This document shows positions 57,365-64,000 of a stretch of DNA of 64,000 bases, piece after piece. A program made the translations under genes and the position numbers. This DNA comes from Ereboglobus sp. PH5-10 (lineage in GTDB: Bacteria > Verrucomicrobiota > Verrucomicrobiia > Opitutales > Opitutaceae), in the NCBI RefSeq assembly GCF_029504735.1, contig NZ_JAQFIP010000011.1, positions 79,762-143,761 of the forward strand, given 5' to 3'. Under the pieces are notes generated by a model. That model ran no database searches, was not told the DNA's origin, and saw nothing but the letters and a program-made list of their open reading frames with translations. The stretch's first letter is position 1; each line of letters starts with the position of its first letter.

Positions 57365-57742
57365 TTATAATTCCGTGTATTTTTCCGAGCGCCCGCGCGC
57401 CTTCTCGACCGGATATTTTTTCCCGTTGGCCTCCATCTTTGATTCGATCGCCGACGCCACGTCGATGCCGGTCGCGTTTGCAAACTCAAGCGCGTAGATG
57501 ATCACGTCGGCGAGTTCCTCCTCGATTTTTTTGCGCCGGGCCGGATCATTTTTTGCGATGTCGCGGGACGCGCCGGCCTCGGCCCAGAGAAAATGCTCCA
57601 TCAATTCGCCCGCCTCCGCGGCGAGCGCCATGCTCAGGTTTTTGGGCGCGTGAAACTGCTCCCACTCGCGCTCGTGCACGAACGCGAGGATGCGCGCCTT
57701 AAGCTCGGCCACCGTTGTCTTATCATCATTCAGTGATTTCAT
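57365..57742 (-). CDS. MazG-like nucleotide pyrophosphohydrolase
   Basis: Start at 57742 (MKSLNDDKTTVAELKARIL) chosen; the frame extends 32 codons upstream without family similarity. 125 residues with WEQFHAPKNLSMALAAEAGE, where EAGEL and the later EELADVIIYAL supply the Glu/Asp magnesium ligands. Cleaves nucleoside triphosphates to monophosphates (house-cleaning or dCTPase-type). Confidence 0.88.
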   Translation of the reverse strand: MKSLNDDKTTVAELKARILAFVHEREWEQFHAPKNLSMALAAEAGELMEHFLWAEAGASRDIAKNDPARRKKIEEELADVIIYALEFANATGIDVASAIESKMEANGKKYPVEKARGRSEKYTEL

Positions 57743-58061
57743 AATCGGGTAAAATCTATGCGAAATATTCGCGGGACAAAATAAAAACTTGTCGGGAACC
57801 TGTGGACGAATATCCATGTCACTCGTCAAGTCCATCACATGAATCTGTCATCACAGCATTATCGCAGCCACGCCGGCGCTTCGTTTACGAAGGCCCGCGC
57901 GTGTGTTTTCTGCGTTCAATTGCGACAGATTTCCGTCATGTCCTGGACAAAGAAAACGAACGGCACGGGCAATACGGCATAAACATCCGTTTTTCTTTCG
58001 GAACACGTTTTAGCCAATCAAGCCCGGCCTTCTCAAACCCGAGAGAGGAGTAACTGCACAC
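57743..58061. other. Divergent promoter region (mazG-like / hsp20)
   Basis: 319 bp between divergent genes. No ORF is convincing. An AGGAG-type ribosome-binding site lies before hsp20; no heat-shock operator was recognised. Confidence 0.4.
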
Positions 58062-58463
58062 ATGCACACAATGATCCACACCGACACCACAACCGAAACC
58101 GACAGTAGCAACCGCATTGCCAAATCCGAGTTCCGCAATCCGCACTACGATTGTCAGCACGAGGGTGACTCCATGAAACTCATCGTCTACGTTCCAGGCG
58201 TCGACGCAACCGGGGTGGACATTACGATGCACGGCCCCGATCTCACGATTACGGCGCGCAAAAAACGATTTATCCGGCGAAACTGGAACGGCCTCCAGCT
58301 CGAGCGCGTGCAGCGCGACTACATGCTCCGCCTGCGCGTCGGTTACGGTTACGATCCGTCCACGATGACGGCGGACCTTCGCAACGGCATCCTCACGCTC
58401 AAGCTGCCCGTTCGCGCGGCGAGCGTCGCGCCGCCTGTTCCCGTGCTCGCCGGGGCCGCGTGA
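58062..58463 (+). CDS. Small heat-shock protein, Hsp20/alpha-crystallin family
   Basis: 133 residues (a second ATG 9 nt later is also possible). Residues about 30-115 form the alpha-crystallin domain: MKLIVYVPGVDATGVDITMH, then DLRNGILTLKLPV with the conserved GxLxLxxP-type strand. The C-terminal tail lacks a clear I/V-x-I/V anchor but has APPVPVLAG. It holds unfolding proteins without ATP. Confidence 0.88.
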   Translation: MHTMIHTDTTTETDSSNRIAKSEFRNPHYDCQHEGDSMKLIVYVPGVDATGVDITMHGPDLTITARKKRFIRRNWNGLQLERVQRDYMLRLRVGYGYDPSTMTADLRNGILTLKLPVRAASVAPPVPVLAGAA

Positions 58464-58478
58464 TAAGCGCGACCAGCG

Positions 58479-58518
58479 GGAGCCGATTGCCTTTCGCAGC
58501 GCATCGGCAACGGTTCCC
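58479..58518 (+). terminator. Hairpin after hsp20
   Basis: GGGAGCCGATTGCC against GGCAACGGTTCCC with a ~12-nt loop, 15 nt past the stop. No T-tract. The rest of 58464-58836 is gene-free and becomes AT-rich towards the next gene, with nothing else recognisable. Confidence 0.5.
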
Positions 58519-58836
58519 CTGTGTGAGCGCGCATTATCCAATGTCGTTTTAACCGGGGCAGGTGAATCGAACTTTATGAAAAAAGCGCGTGGCGAATTCG
58601 CCGCCACGCCGGGGTCTCCACGCCTTCGGGTAACTCGCTCATCGCGCCCAAAAACCAATTGCGGCCCGTCACACCATTGTTATCCGTTGGATTATAAAAT
58701 TGGTTCTGGTTTATAATCACATCATTATTGAACGCGATCATGACAGATCCATGGTTTCGAACGCGAACCGCACAATACATTACTGTCTTGGTGCGATAAT
58801 TATCCACATAAAGCCAACCAAAAAATATATACAAAC

Positions 58837-59685
58837 ATGAGCAAGCTACCTTCGAAACTCGGCAATACGCACGACTCCGCGGCATGGAAAAAAGTCAAAC
58901 CGCTCAAGGATTATGACCTTACCAAGCATCTCGACACACTTGATGTGCTTTTGAAATTCGCCCACAAGAATCCAACCGCGGAGCAATGCGAAAACATCCA
59001 GATTGTCTGCGATAAAATTTGCACGGCGGCCACGTCTGCAAAGAAAAACAACAAGTCGAGCGAGAAGATCGTTGAATTTTGTGATCGTGTTTTCAAAATT
59101 GCCGTTGGCACGCACAAAATAGCAGGCGACATCGAAAACGAGTTGGCCTCGAATGCAAAAAAAGAGGATAAAAAAACCAAGTCCTCCGCCGGCGGAGATG
59201 CCGCAAAACTTCCGGTTAAAACGCATTTTGACTCGGTCTGCGCCGCGCTTGCGAAATGCTCGGCTCACAAAAACAAAGCCGTGACCGCATTTTGTGAAAA
59301 GGACGCCTTTGTCATCGGTGAGGGGAAAACCAAGGATGGGGAGCTGGTTGGTATTCAAGCGCAGGCCAAAAAGAACCTGAAGTCATATAAGGCATTCATG
59401 GCGGCGCTCGAAAAACTCAAGGGGAAAAAACTGCCCCGGACGGAAGCTCTCAAGGCAATCAAGAAAGTTCTCTACGACGGCTCCGCGTTTATTTATCCGA
59501 TGGACGGCGGATTGCAGGCGCAAGTAGGCGAATGGAAGCATCGCGCCTTTGCATTGCACAAGGGCAATGCCGCCGAATTTCAAAAGAGCCTAGCTTTTCA
59601 AATCTATACCGCCGCGGCAATGACCATTCAGGCGGATGCTACGATCATTCAAAAATGCGAGGGTGCATTGGCCCGTGAGGATTGA
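58837..59685 (+). CDS. Hypothetical protein, Lys-rich helical
   Basis: 282 residues, no family recognised, no signal peptide or membrane segment. Mostly helical and Lys/Ala-rich with two similar-looking halves separated by a charged linker (KKEDKKTKSSAGGDAAKLP, about 108-126). Both halves contain Cys/His and a pattern of a core helix followed by Lys-rich stretch. Codon use is typical of the genome, and the upstream 50 bp are AT-rich like a promoter. Confidence 0.65.
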   Translation: MSKLPSKLGNTHDSAAWKKVKPLKDYDLTKHLDTLDVLLKFAHKNPTAEQCENIQIVCDKICTAATSAKKNNKSSEKIVEFCDRVFKIAVGTHKIAGDIENELASNAKKEDKKTKSSAGGDAAKLPVKTHFDSVCAALAKCSAHKNKAVTAFCEKDAFVIGEGKTKDGELVGIQAQAKKNLKSYKAFMAALEKLKGKKLPRTEALKAIKKVLYDGSAFIYPMDGGLQAQVGEWKHRAFALHKGNAAEFQKSLAFQIYTAAAMTIQADATIIQKCEGALARED

Positions 59686-59793
59686 GCGATCGTGAGGATC
59701 AAGGGCGTGGGGCAGGATTTCACGCCCTTGCTTTTCGCGTTTCCTGAAAACCACTCACCGCGGGCTTGTTCCGCCACCGCGTATTTCGTCCCC

Positions 59794-60609
59794 TCACGCA
59801 AACTCATAAAACATCGTGCTCTCGCCCGGGGGCACGATGGCAAACGGACACCGCAGTTTCGCGTCGATTCCGGCAAGCGCGCGCTGGATCGCCTCGGCGC
59901 TGTTGCATTCGCGGCTGAGGTGCGTGAGGTAAATTTGCCGCCACGCCGGGCTCTCCACGGATTCAAGCAGTTCGCGCACCGCGTGATTCGAGAGGTGCCC
60001 GTGGCGGCCGCTGATGCGCTGCTTGGTCGACCACGGGCGCCGCTTGTCCGCCTGCAACATTTCCGGGCAATGGTTCGCCTCGACCACCAGCACCTCGGCG
60101 TTGCGAATGTGCTCGTGGATGTGTCGCGGCGTGTGCCCCAGGTCGGTCAGCCACGCGACGCTGTGCGCGGCGCCGTTGTTCTCCGGCGCGGCATCGCCTT
60201 GATGCGTGAACAAAAAACCCACCGGTTCCTGTGCGTCGTGCGGCACGGAAAAACTTTCCACCTGCAGATCGAGAAAATCAAAGCGCGCGCCCGTCTCGAA
60301 CAACTGCCACGCCGGGGTGTGCTTTAGTTTTGCCTGCACAACGCGCGCCGTCGCCCGGTTCGCGAACACTTTTATTTGCGCGTGTTTCGCCAGCCCGCAG
60401 ATCGCCGACGCATGGTCGCCGTGCTCGTGCGTGATAAAAACCGCGTCGATGTTCGCAAGCGACTCGCCCACGCCCGCAAGCAGTTCGTTCGTGCGTCGCG
60501 CGGAAAATCCCGCGTCGATCAGCACGCGCGCGCGCGGAGTCTGGAGCAGCGCGCAATTGCCATCGCTGCCGCTCCCCAAAATACAAAAACGCATGCGCGG
60601 AACACTCAT
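59794..60609 (-). CDS. WalJ/YycJ-like metallo-beta-lactamase-fold hydrolase
   Basis: Start at 60609 (MSVPRMRFCILGSGSDGNCA); the open frame continues far upstream but only as Arg/Ser-rich shadow of the lactonase gene. 271 residues. FITHEHGDHASAI is the HxHxDH metal motif; further His residues occur in LTDLGHTPRHIHEH and EANHCPEML. The layout matches YycJ/WalJ proteins, which have 5'-exonuclease activity. It ends near LTHLSRECNSAE with the last metal-region His. Confidence 0.88.
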   Translation of the reverse strand: MSVPRMRFCILGSGSDGNCALLQTPRARVLIDAGFSARRTNELLAGVGESLANIDAVFITHEHGDHASAICGLAKHAQIKVFANRATARVVQAKLKHTPAWQLFETGARFDFLDLQVESFSVPHDAQEPVGFLFTHQGDAAPENNGAAHSVAWLTDLGHTPRHIHEHIRNAEVLVVEANHCPEMLQADKRRPWSTKQRISGRHGHLSNHAVRELLESVESPAWRQIYLTHLSRECNSAEAIQRALAGIDAKLRCPFAIVPPGESTMFYEFA

Positions 60610-60631
60610 TTTTCGAGAAACACGGACGGGA

Positions 60632-61708
60632 TCACTTCGCGGGCCAAAACACAACACACACGCACGCCGGCACGCCAAATCGTTTTGCGGGCTGCGCGAG
60701 TTTCCCCGTCGTCGCGTCGATGCGGAAACTTGCGACGTCATTCGCATCCTGGTTCGCGCAGAGCAGCCAGCCGCCGTCGGGGCTGATCGCAAAATGCCTC
60801 GGGTGCGCCAGGCCGCCCGTGCGCTGCAAGAACGCCAGCCGCCCGCTCGCCGGATCGACGGCGAACGCCGCGATGCTCTCGTCGTTCGCGCGATTTGACG
60901 CATACAGGAATTTTCCCGAGCGATGCATCGCCACTTCCGCCGACCAGCGGCGTCCCGAAAAATCCGGGGGAACCGTCGGGGCGGTTTCGATTTCGCGCAA
61001 CCCGCCCGACGCGGCATCGTAGGCGAAAACCGTCACCGTTGCGGCCAGCTCGTTGATCGCATACATGAACCGCGCGTCCGGGGAAAATGCCAGGTGCCGC
61101 ACGCCGCAACCTTCCGCAAGCGCCGCGGCCACTTTGCTGTCGGCCAGTTTGCTTTCAGATGTGATGCGATATGAGAAAATTCTGTCCGCCGCCAGGTCCG
61201 CCGCAAATGCGAAGCATCCGTCAGGGGACACTTTGATGCAATGCGGATGAGGCGCTGATTGCTGCGGATGTTTTCCCGTCAGCGTGTGCTCGACACGCGA
61301 CGCGCACTCGCCGAGCGAGCCGTCCGCGCGAATCGGAAACGATTGCAAATACCCGCCCGAATAATGCGCCGTGAGCACTGTGCGCCCGTCCGGTGTGACC
61401 GAGATGTAAGTGCCGTTTGTCGCACCATCGGCGACTTGGTTGATAAGCGTGAGCCCTCCCGATTTCGGATCAATTGTGTATGCCAGCACAATACCGCCCG
61501 TCTTGTCGTCGCCGCCCACCGCGTAAAGCACCGGCAGTGTCGGATGCGTTGCCAGAAAGGTCGGGTTCGCCGCTTCCGCCGCCAGCGTCGGCTCGGATGT
61601 CGCGCCAACTTTTTCGTCAAACCCCGCCACATAAATCCCCCTGCTTGGAGGTTTGCGTGTGTAAGTGCCAAAATAAACGAACTGCCCGGATGTCGCGAGA
61701 GAAGTCAT
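60632..61708 (-). CDS. Lactonase-family beta-propeller protein (6-phosphogluconolactonase type)
   Basis: 358 residues from the ATG at 61708; an ATG at 61741 would add MRLFLSTFLFI and make a weak signal peptide, so the start is uncertain. Starts QFVYFGTYTRKPPSRGIYVA and repeats blade motifs such as HPTLPVLYAVGG, VSPDGCFAFAADLAADRIFS and AISPDGGWLLCANQDANDVA. Family members hydrolyse 6-phosphogluconolactone; true substrate here unproven. 22 nt before the MBL gene, likely one transcript. Confidence 0.88.
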   Translation of the reverse strand: MTSLATSGQFVYFGTYTRKPPSRGIYVAGFDEKVGATSEPTLAAEAANPTFLATHPTLPVLYAVGGDDKTGGIVLAYTIDPKSGGLTLINQVADGATNGTYISVTPDGRTVLTAHYSGGYLQSFPIRADGSLGECASRVEHTLTGKHPQQSAPHPHCIKVSPDGCFAFAADLAADRIFSYRITSESKLADSKVAAALAEGCGVRHLAFSPDARFMYAINELAATVTVFAYDAASGGLREIETAPTVPPDFSGRRWSAEVAMHRSGKFLYASNRANDESIAAFAVDPASGRLAFLQRTGGLAHPRHFAISPDGGWLLCANQDANDVASFRIDATTGKLAQPAKRFGVPACVCVVFWPAK

Positions 61709-61904
61709 GATGAAAAGAAAAGTTGAGAGAAATAAACGCATGCGAAGCCAAACCCTGTTCCAAGTCTATGGGAACGGATAAAAGGCGCGCCGCATCCGTT
61801 CGCAAGGGCGCAATTAAAAGAAAGATCGCCTCCTCTCTCCGTTCCGACGCTTTCGGCTTCCATTTTGCCCGATTCCCGCTTCCTCTACGCGCTTTCAAAC
61901 ACAC

Positions 61905-63224
61905 ATGGCAGATTTTCTCACAGCCACGCCATCGACCGATGATTCCAAGAAATGCGAGCGCGCCTTTCTCGTCGGCGTGCAAACTCCGGGCATGAAACCC
62001 GGCGAGGCCCGCGAGCTGCTCGATGAGCTTCGCGAACTCGTTGAAAACCTCGGCATCGGCGTCGTCTCCGAGGAGCTTGTCAATTTGCGCGCGCCCAATG
62101 CCGCCACGCTGCTCGGCTCGGGCAAGACGCACGCGGTCATCGCGGCGGCCCGCGCCGCGCACGCCGACTTGATCGTCATCGACGAGCCGCTCTCGCCCGC
62201 GCAACAGCGCAACTGGGAAAAGGAATCCGGCGTCGCGGTTATCGACCGCGAGGAGGTGATTCTCGATATTTTTGCCGAGCGCGCCAGCACGCGCGAAGCC
62301 GTCCTTCAAGTCGCGCTCGCCCGCATGGAATACTCGTTGCCGCGCCTCACTCGCGCGTGGACGCATCTTTCGCGCCAGCGCGGACGCGGCAAGCTCGGCG
62401 GCGAGGGCGAGACGCAGCTCGAGCAGGACCGCCGCATCGTGCGCGACCGCATCACGCACCTGCGCCTTGAGCTCTCCAAGGTAGTCAGCCAGCGCGACGT
62501 GCAGCGCCACCGGCGCATGCGCGTGCCGGTGCCGACCGCGTCGATTGTGGGCTACACCAACGCGGGCAAGTCCACGCTCATCAACAGGCTCACCGGCGCG
62601 CAGGTGCTCGCTGAAAACAAACTCTTCGCCACGCTCGACCCGACCACGCGCCAGCTCGTGTTGCCAAACAACCAGAAGCTCCTGGTCACGGACACGGTCG
62701 GCTTCATCCGGCGCCTGCCGCACCGCCTCGTCGAGGCGTTCAAGGCCACGCTTGAGGAGGTGATCGTATCCGATTTTCTGATACACGTTATCGACGTCTC
62801 GAACCCCGATTTTGAAAAGCACCACGCCACGACGCTCGCCGTGCTCGACGAGCTCGGCGCCGCGGACAAGACCATTGTCACCGTCTTTAACAAAACCGAC
62901 CTCGCCGATGACACTGCGCGCGCGCATGCGCTGGCGCTTGCGCCCGACGCGTGTTTTGTGAGCGCGGCCACTGGTGAAAACGTGGACGTCCTGCTGGCCC
63001 GCTGCGCCGGACTGATCGCAGACCAATACGCGTCCGCGCGGCTGTATATTCCCCACGCCCGTTACGACCTTGTCGCGAAACTGCACAAGCTCGGCCATGT
63101 GCAACACGAGGAGCAATTTGACACCGGCGTGTATGTCGAGGGCCGCATTCCGCCCGCGCTTGCCTCCGCATACGAATCGTTTGCCGTTGCGAAAAAGCCG
63201 GCGGGAAAGAGACGAAAACGCTAA
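61905..63224 (+). CDS. hflX: Ribosome-associated GTPase HflX
   Basis: 439 residues. N-terminal HflX domain (LIVIDEPLSPAQQRNWEKES, then LSRQRGRGKLGGEGETQLE) and G domain with GYTNAGKSTLINRL (G1), DTVGFIRRLPH (G3) and NKTD (G4). Splits stalled or heat-damaged 70S ribosomes. Standard length and intact. Confidence 0.96.
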   Translation: MADFLTATPSTDDSKKCERAFLVGVQTPGMKPGEARELLDELRELVENLGIGVVSEELVNLRAPNAATLLGSGKTHAVIAAARAAHADLIVIDEPLSPAQQRNWEKESGVAVIDREEVILDIFAERASTREAVLQVALARMEYSLPRLTRAWTHLSRQRGRGKLGGEGETQLEQDRRIVRDRITHLRLELSKVVSQRDVQRHRRMRVPVPTASIVGYTNAGKSTLINRLTGAQVLAENKLFATLDPTTRQLVLPNNQKLLVTDTVGFIRRLPHRLVEAFKATLEEVIVSDFLIHVIDVSNPDFEKHHATTLAVLDELGAADKTIVTVFNKTDLADDTARAHALALAPDACFVSAATGENVDVLLARCAGLIADQYASARLYIPHARYDLVAKLHKLGHVQHEEQFDTGVYVEGRIPPALASAYESFAVAKKPAGKRRKR

Positions 63225-63252
63225 CCCTTGGTCCCGGCCCGATACCCCGACA

Positions 63253-63660
63253 ATGCAGTTTCGATTCCAGTTGCTCCCGGGCGCTTACGTCGTCGCAAAA
63301 CTTACCGGTTCCGTCCCTGCGTTTCCAATGGAGGTGAAACCCAGTGCGTTGTTTTCGCTCACACTCACCGATGATGAAATCTCGCTTGTGTGCGAGGAAA
63401 GCGAGGTGCCTGCATCGGCAGTGTGCGCAAGCATCCAGCGCGACTGGCGCGTCTTGAAAATTGAAGGCATCCTGGACTTTTCGCTTGTGGGAATCCTCGC
63501 GCGGATCACGGGAGTGCTTTCGTCGAAGGGCATCAGCATTTTTGCGCTCTCGACCCACAATACGGATTACATCCTGGTGCAATCGAAGTCGCTTCCAGCC
63601 GCGATGAGCGCCCTGAAGGCGGATGGACATGCGATATTTGGGCAAAACTCGGATATGTGA
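63253..63660 (+). CDS. ACT-domain protein (ACT_7 type)
   Basis: Start at 63253 (MQFRFQLLPGAYVVAKLTG). 135 residues; the second half (LVGILARITGVLSSKGISIF, then HNTDYILVQ) is an ACT ligand-binding fold. Single ACT proteins bind amino acids. 28 nt after hflX. Confidence 0.88.
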   Translation: MQFRFQLLPGAYVVAKLTGSVPAFPMEVKPSALFSLTLTDDEISLVCEESEVPASAVCASIQRDWRVLKIEGILDFSLVGILARITGVLSSKGISIFALSTHNTDYILVQSKSLPAAMSALKADGHAIFGQNSDM

Positions 63661-63729
63661 AAAATCACGCCATGTGAAATCCCGCACTTGACGTGCAAGG
63701 GAATCGCGCCAACGTCATCCCTCCTAATT

Positions 63730-63803
63730 TGCCCGATGGTGTAATGGCAGCACAGGCGACTTTGACTCGCCTAGTCATGGTTCGAATCCATGTCGGGCAG
63801 CCA
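63730..63803 (+). tRNA. tRNA-Gln (TTG)
   Basis: 74 nt including encoded CCA. Acceptor TGCCCGA/TCGGGCA, anticodon stem GGCGA/TCGCC with loop CTTTGAC (anticodon TTG), T-arm with GGTTCGAATCC. Confidence 0.94.
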
Positions 63804-63874
63804 ATGCCGAGTCGGGGTGTTTTTGGGGATTCCCAAAAAACAAAGTTTCCCTCCGGCTTTCTCTGAAAAGAAAA

Positions 63875-63921
63875 TGGTGCAAGCGCCGGGAGTCGAACCC
63901 GGATCAACGGCTTCGGAGACC
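63875..63921 (-). other. 3' part of tRNA-Arg (CCG): probable att site
   Basis: On the minus strand the sequence runs from the anticodon stem (GGT), loop CTCCGAA (anticodon CCG), T-arm CCGGGTTCGACTCCCGG, acceptor CGCTTGC, discriminator A and encoded CCA. The 5' half (acceptor, D-arm) is absent: upstream is unrelated sequence with a GGGG-rich hairpin. This is what an integrated element's distal end looks like. A group I intron interrupting the tRNA is an alternative, since the window ends 79 nt later. Confidence 0.7.
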
Positions 63922-64000
63922 AACCCCGCCCCTTATGAAAACAGGGGGTAGTTGACCATAGGTTGACATCATAACAGCTCCAAAAACACGATCACAGACC

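Noticed and set aside
60610..61017. N-terminal 136-codon extension of the MBL hydrolase frame
   Set aside because: It lies inside the lactonase gene in another frame and is Arg/Ser-rich without similarity; the start at 60609 fits the family.

Overview
The window looks like chromosome of a Verrucomicrobiota bacterium, most likely Opitutaceae. This is an inference from three things: GC-rich housekeeping genes in the order nusA-infB-rbfA-nrnA-truB, a TonB receptor/glycoside hydrolase locus with GH2, GH105 and DUF2264 proteins, and many small intergenic repeat families. No rRNA is present. Two intact tRNAs (Pro-GGG, Gln-TTG) and one 3' tRNA fragment are visible.

Region 1 (1-17.3 kb) is a polysaccharide-degradation locus. 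It holds the 3' part of a TonB-dependent receptor, an intact IS630-type element, a secreted GH2 enzyme, an esterase-GH105 fusion, a DUF2264 protein and a second secreted GH2 on the other strand. Three of these genes share an unnoticed promoter layout: an 18-bp palindrome ATCACCA-N4-TGGTGAT exactly 22 nt upstream of an extended -10 element. A DUF6602 nuclease-like gene and a hipBA toxin-antitoxin pair interrupt the locus. The hipBA pair lies between two copies of the 3' end of the GH2 gene.

Region 2 (17.3-40.6 kb) is a defence/mobile island ending at a tyrosine recombinase beside tRNA-Pro. It carries decayed or orphan toxin-antitoxin parts (Panacea, MbcA/ParS-like, HicB-like and HigA-like proteins), a PLD-like protein, an AbiEi-Fic fusion, and a tight four-gene operon (HTH, ParB-like, relaxase-like, RHH-like) with parS-like 15-bp palindromes on both sides. 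A type I restriction-modification operon (hsdM-hsdS-hsdR) follows, with a HAD gene and shrunken RhuM and AlbA genes between its subunits.

Region 3 (40.6-63.8 kb) is mostly core genome: transcription/translation genes, dnaK, groESL, hsp20, tcdA, an HMCES-type protein, MazG-like, a WalJ-like MBL hydrolase, a lactonase, hflX and an ACT protein. A few accessory genes sit among them, including an AlbA-domain regulator with seven 12-bp tandem repeats. Gene junctions carry inverted pairs of short tandem repeats of several families. At the right edge, the 3' part of a tRNA-Arg(CCG) is joined to unrelated sequence and probably marks the start of another integrated element.
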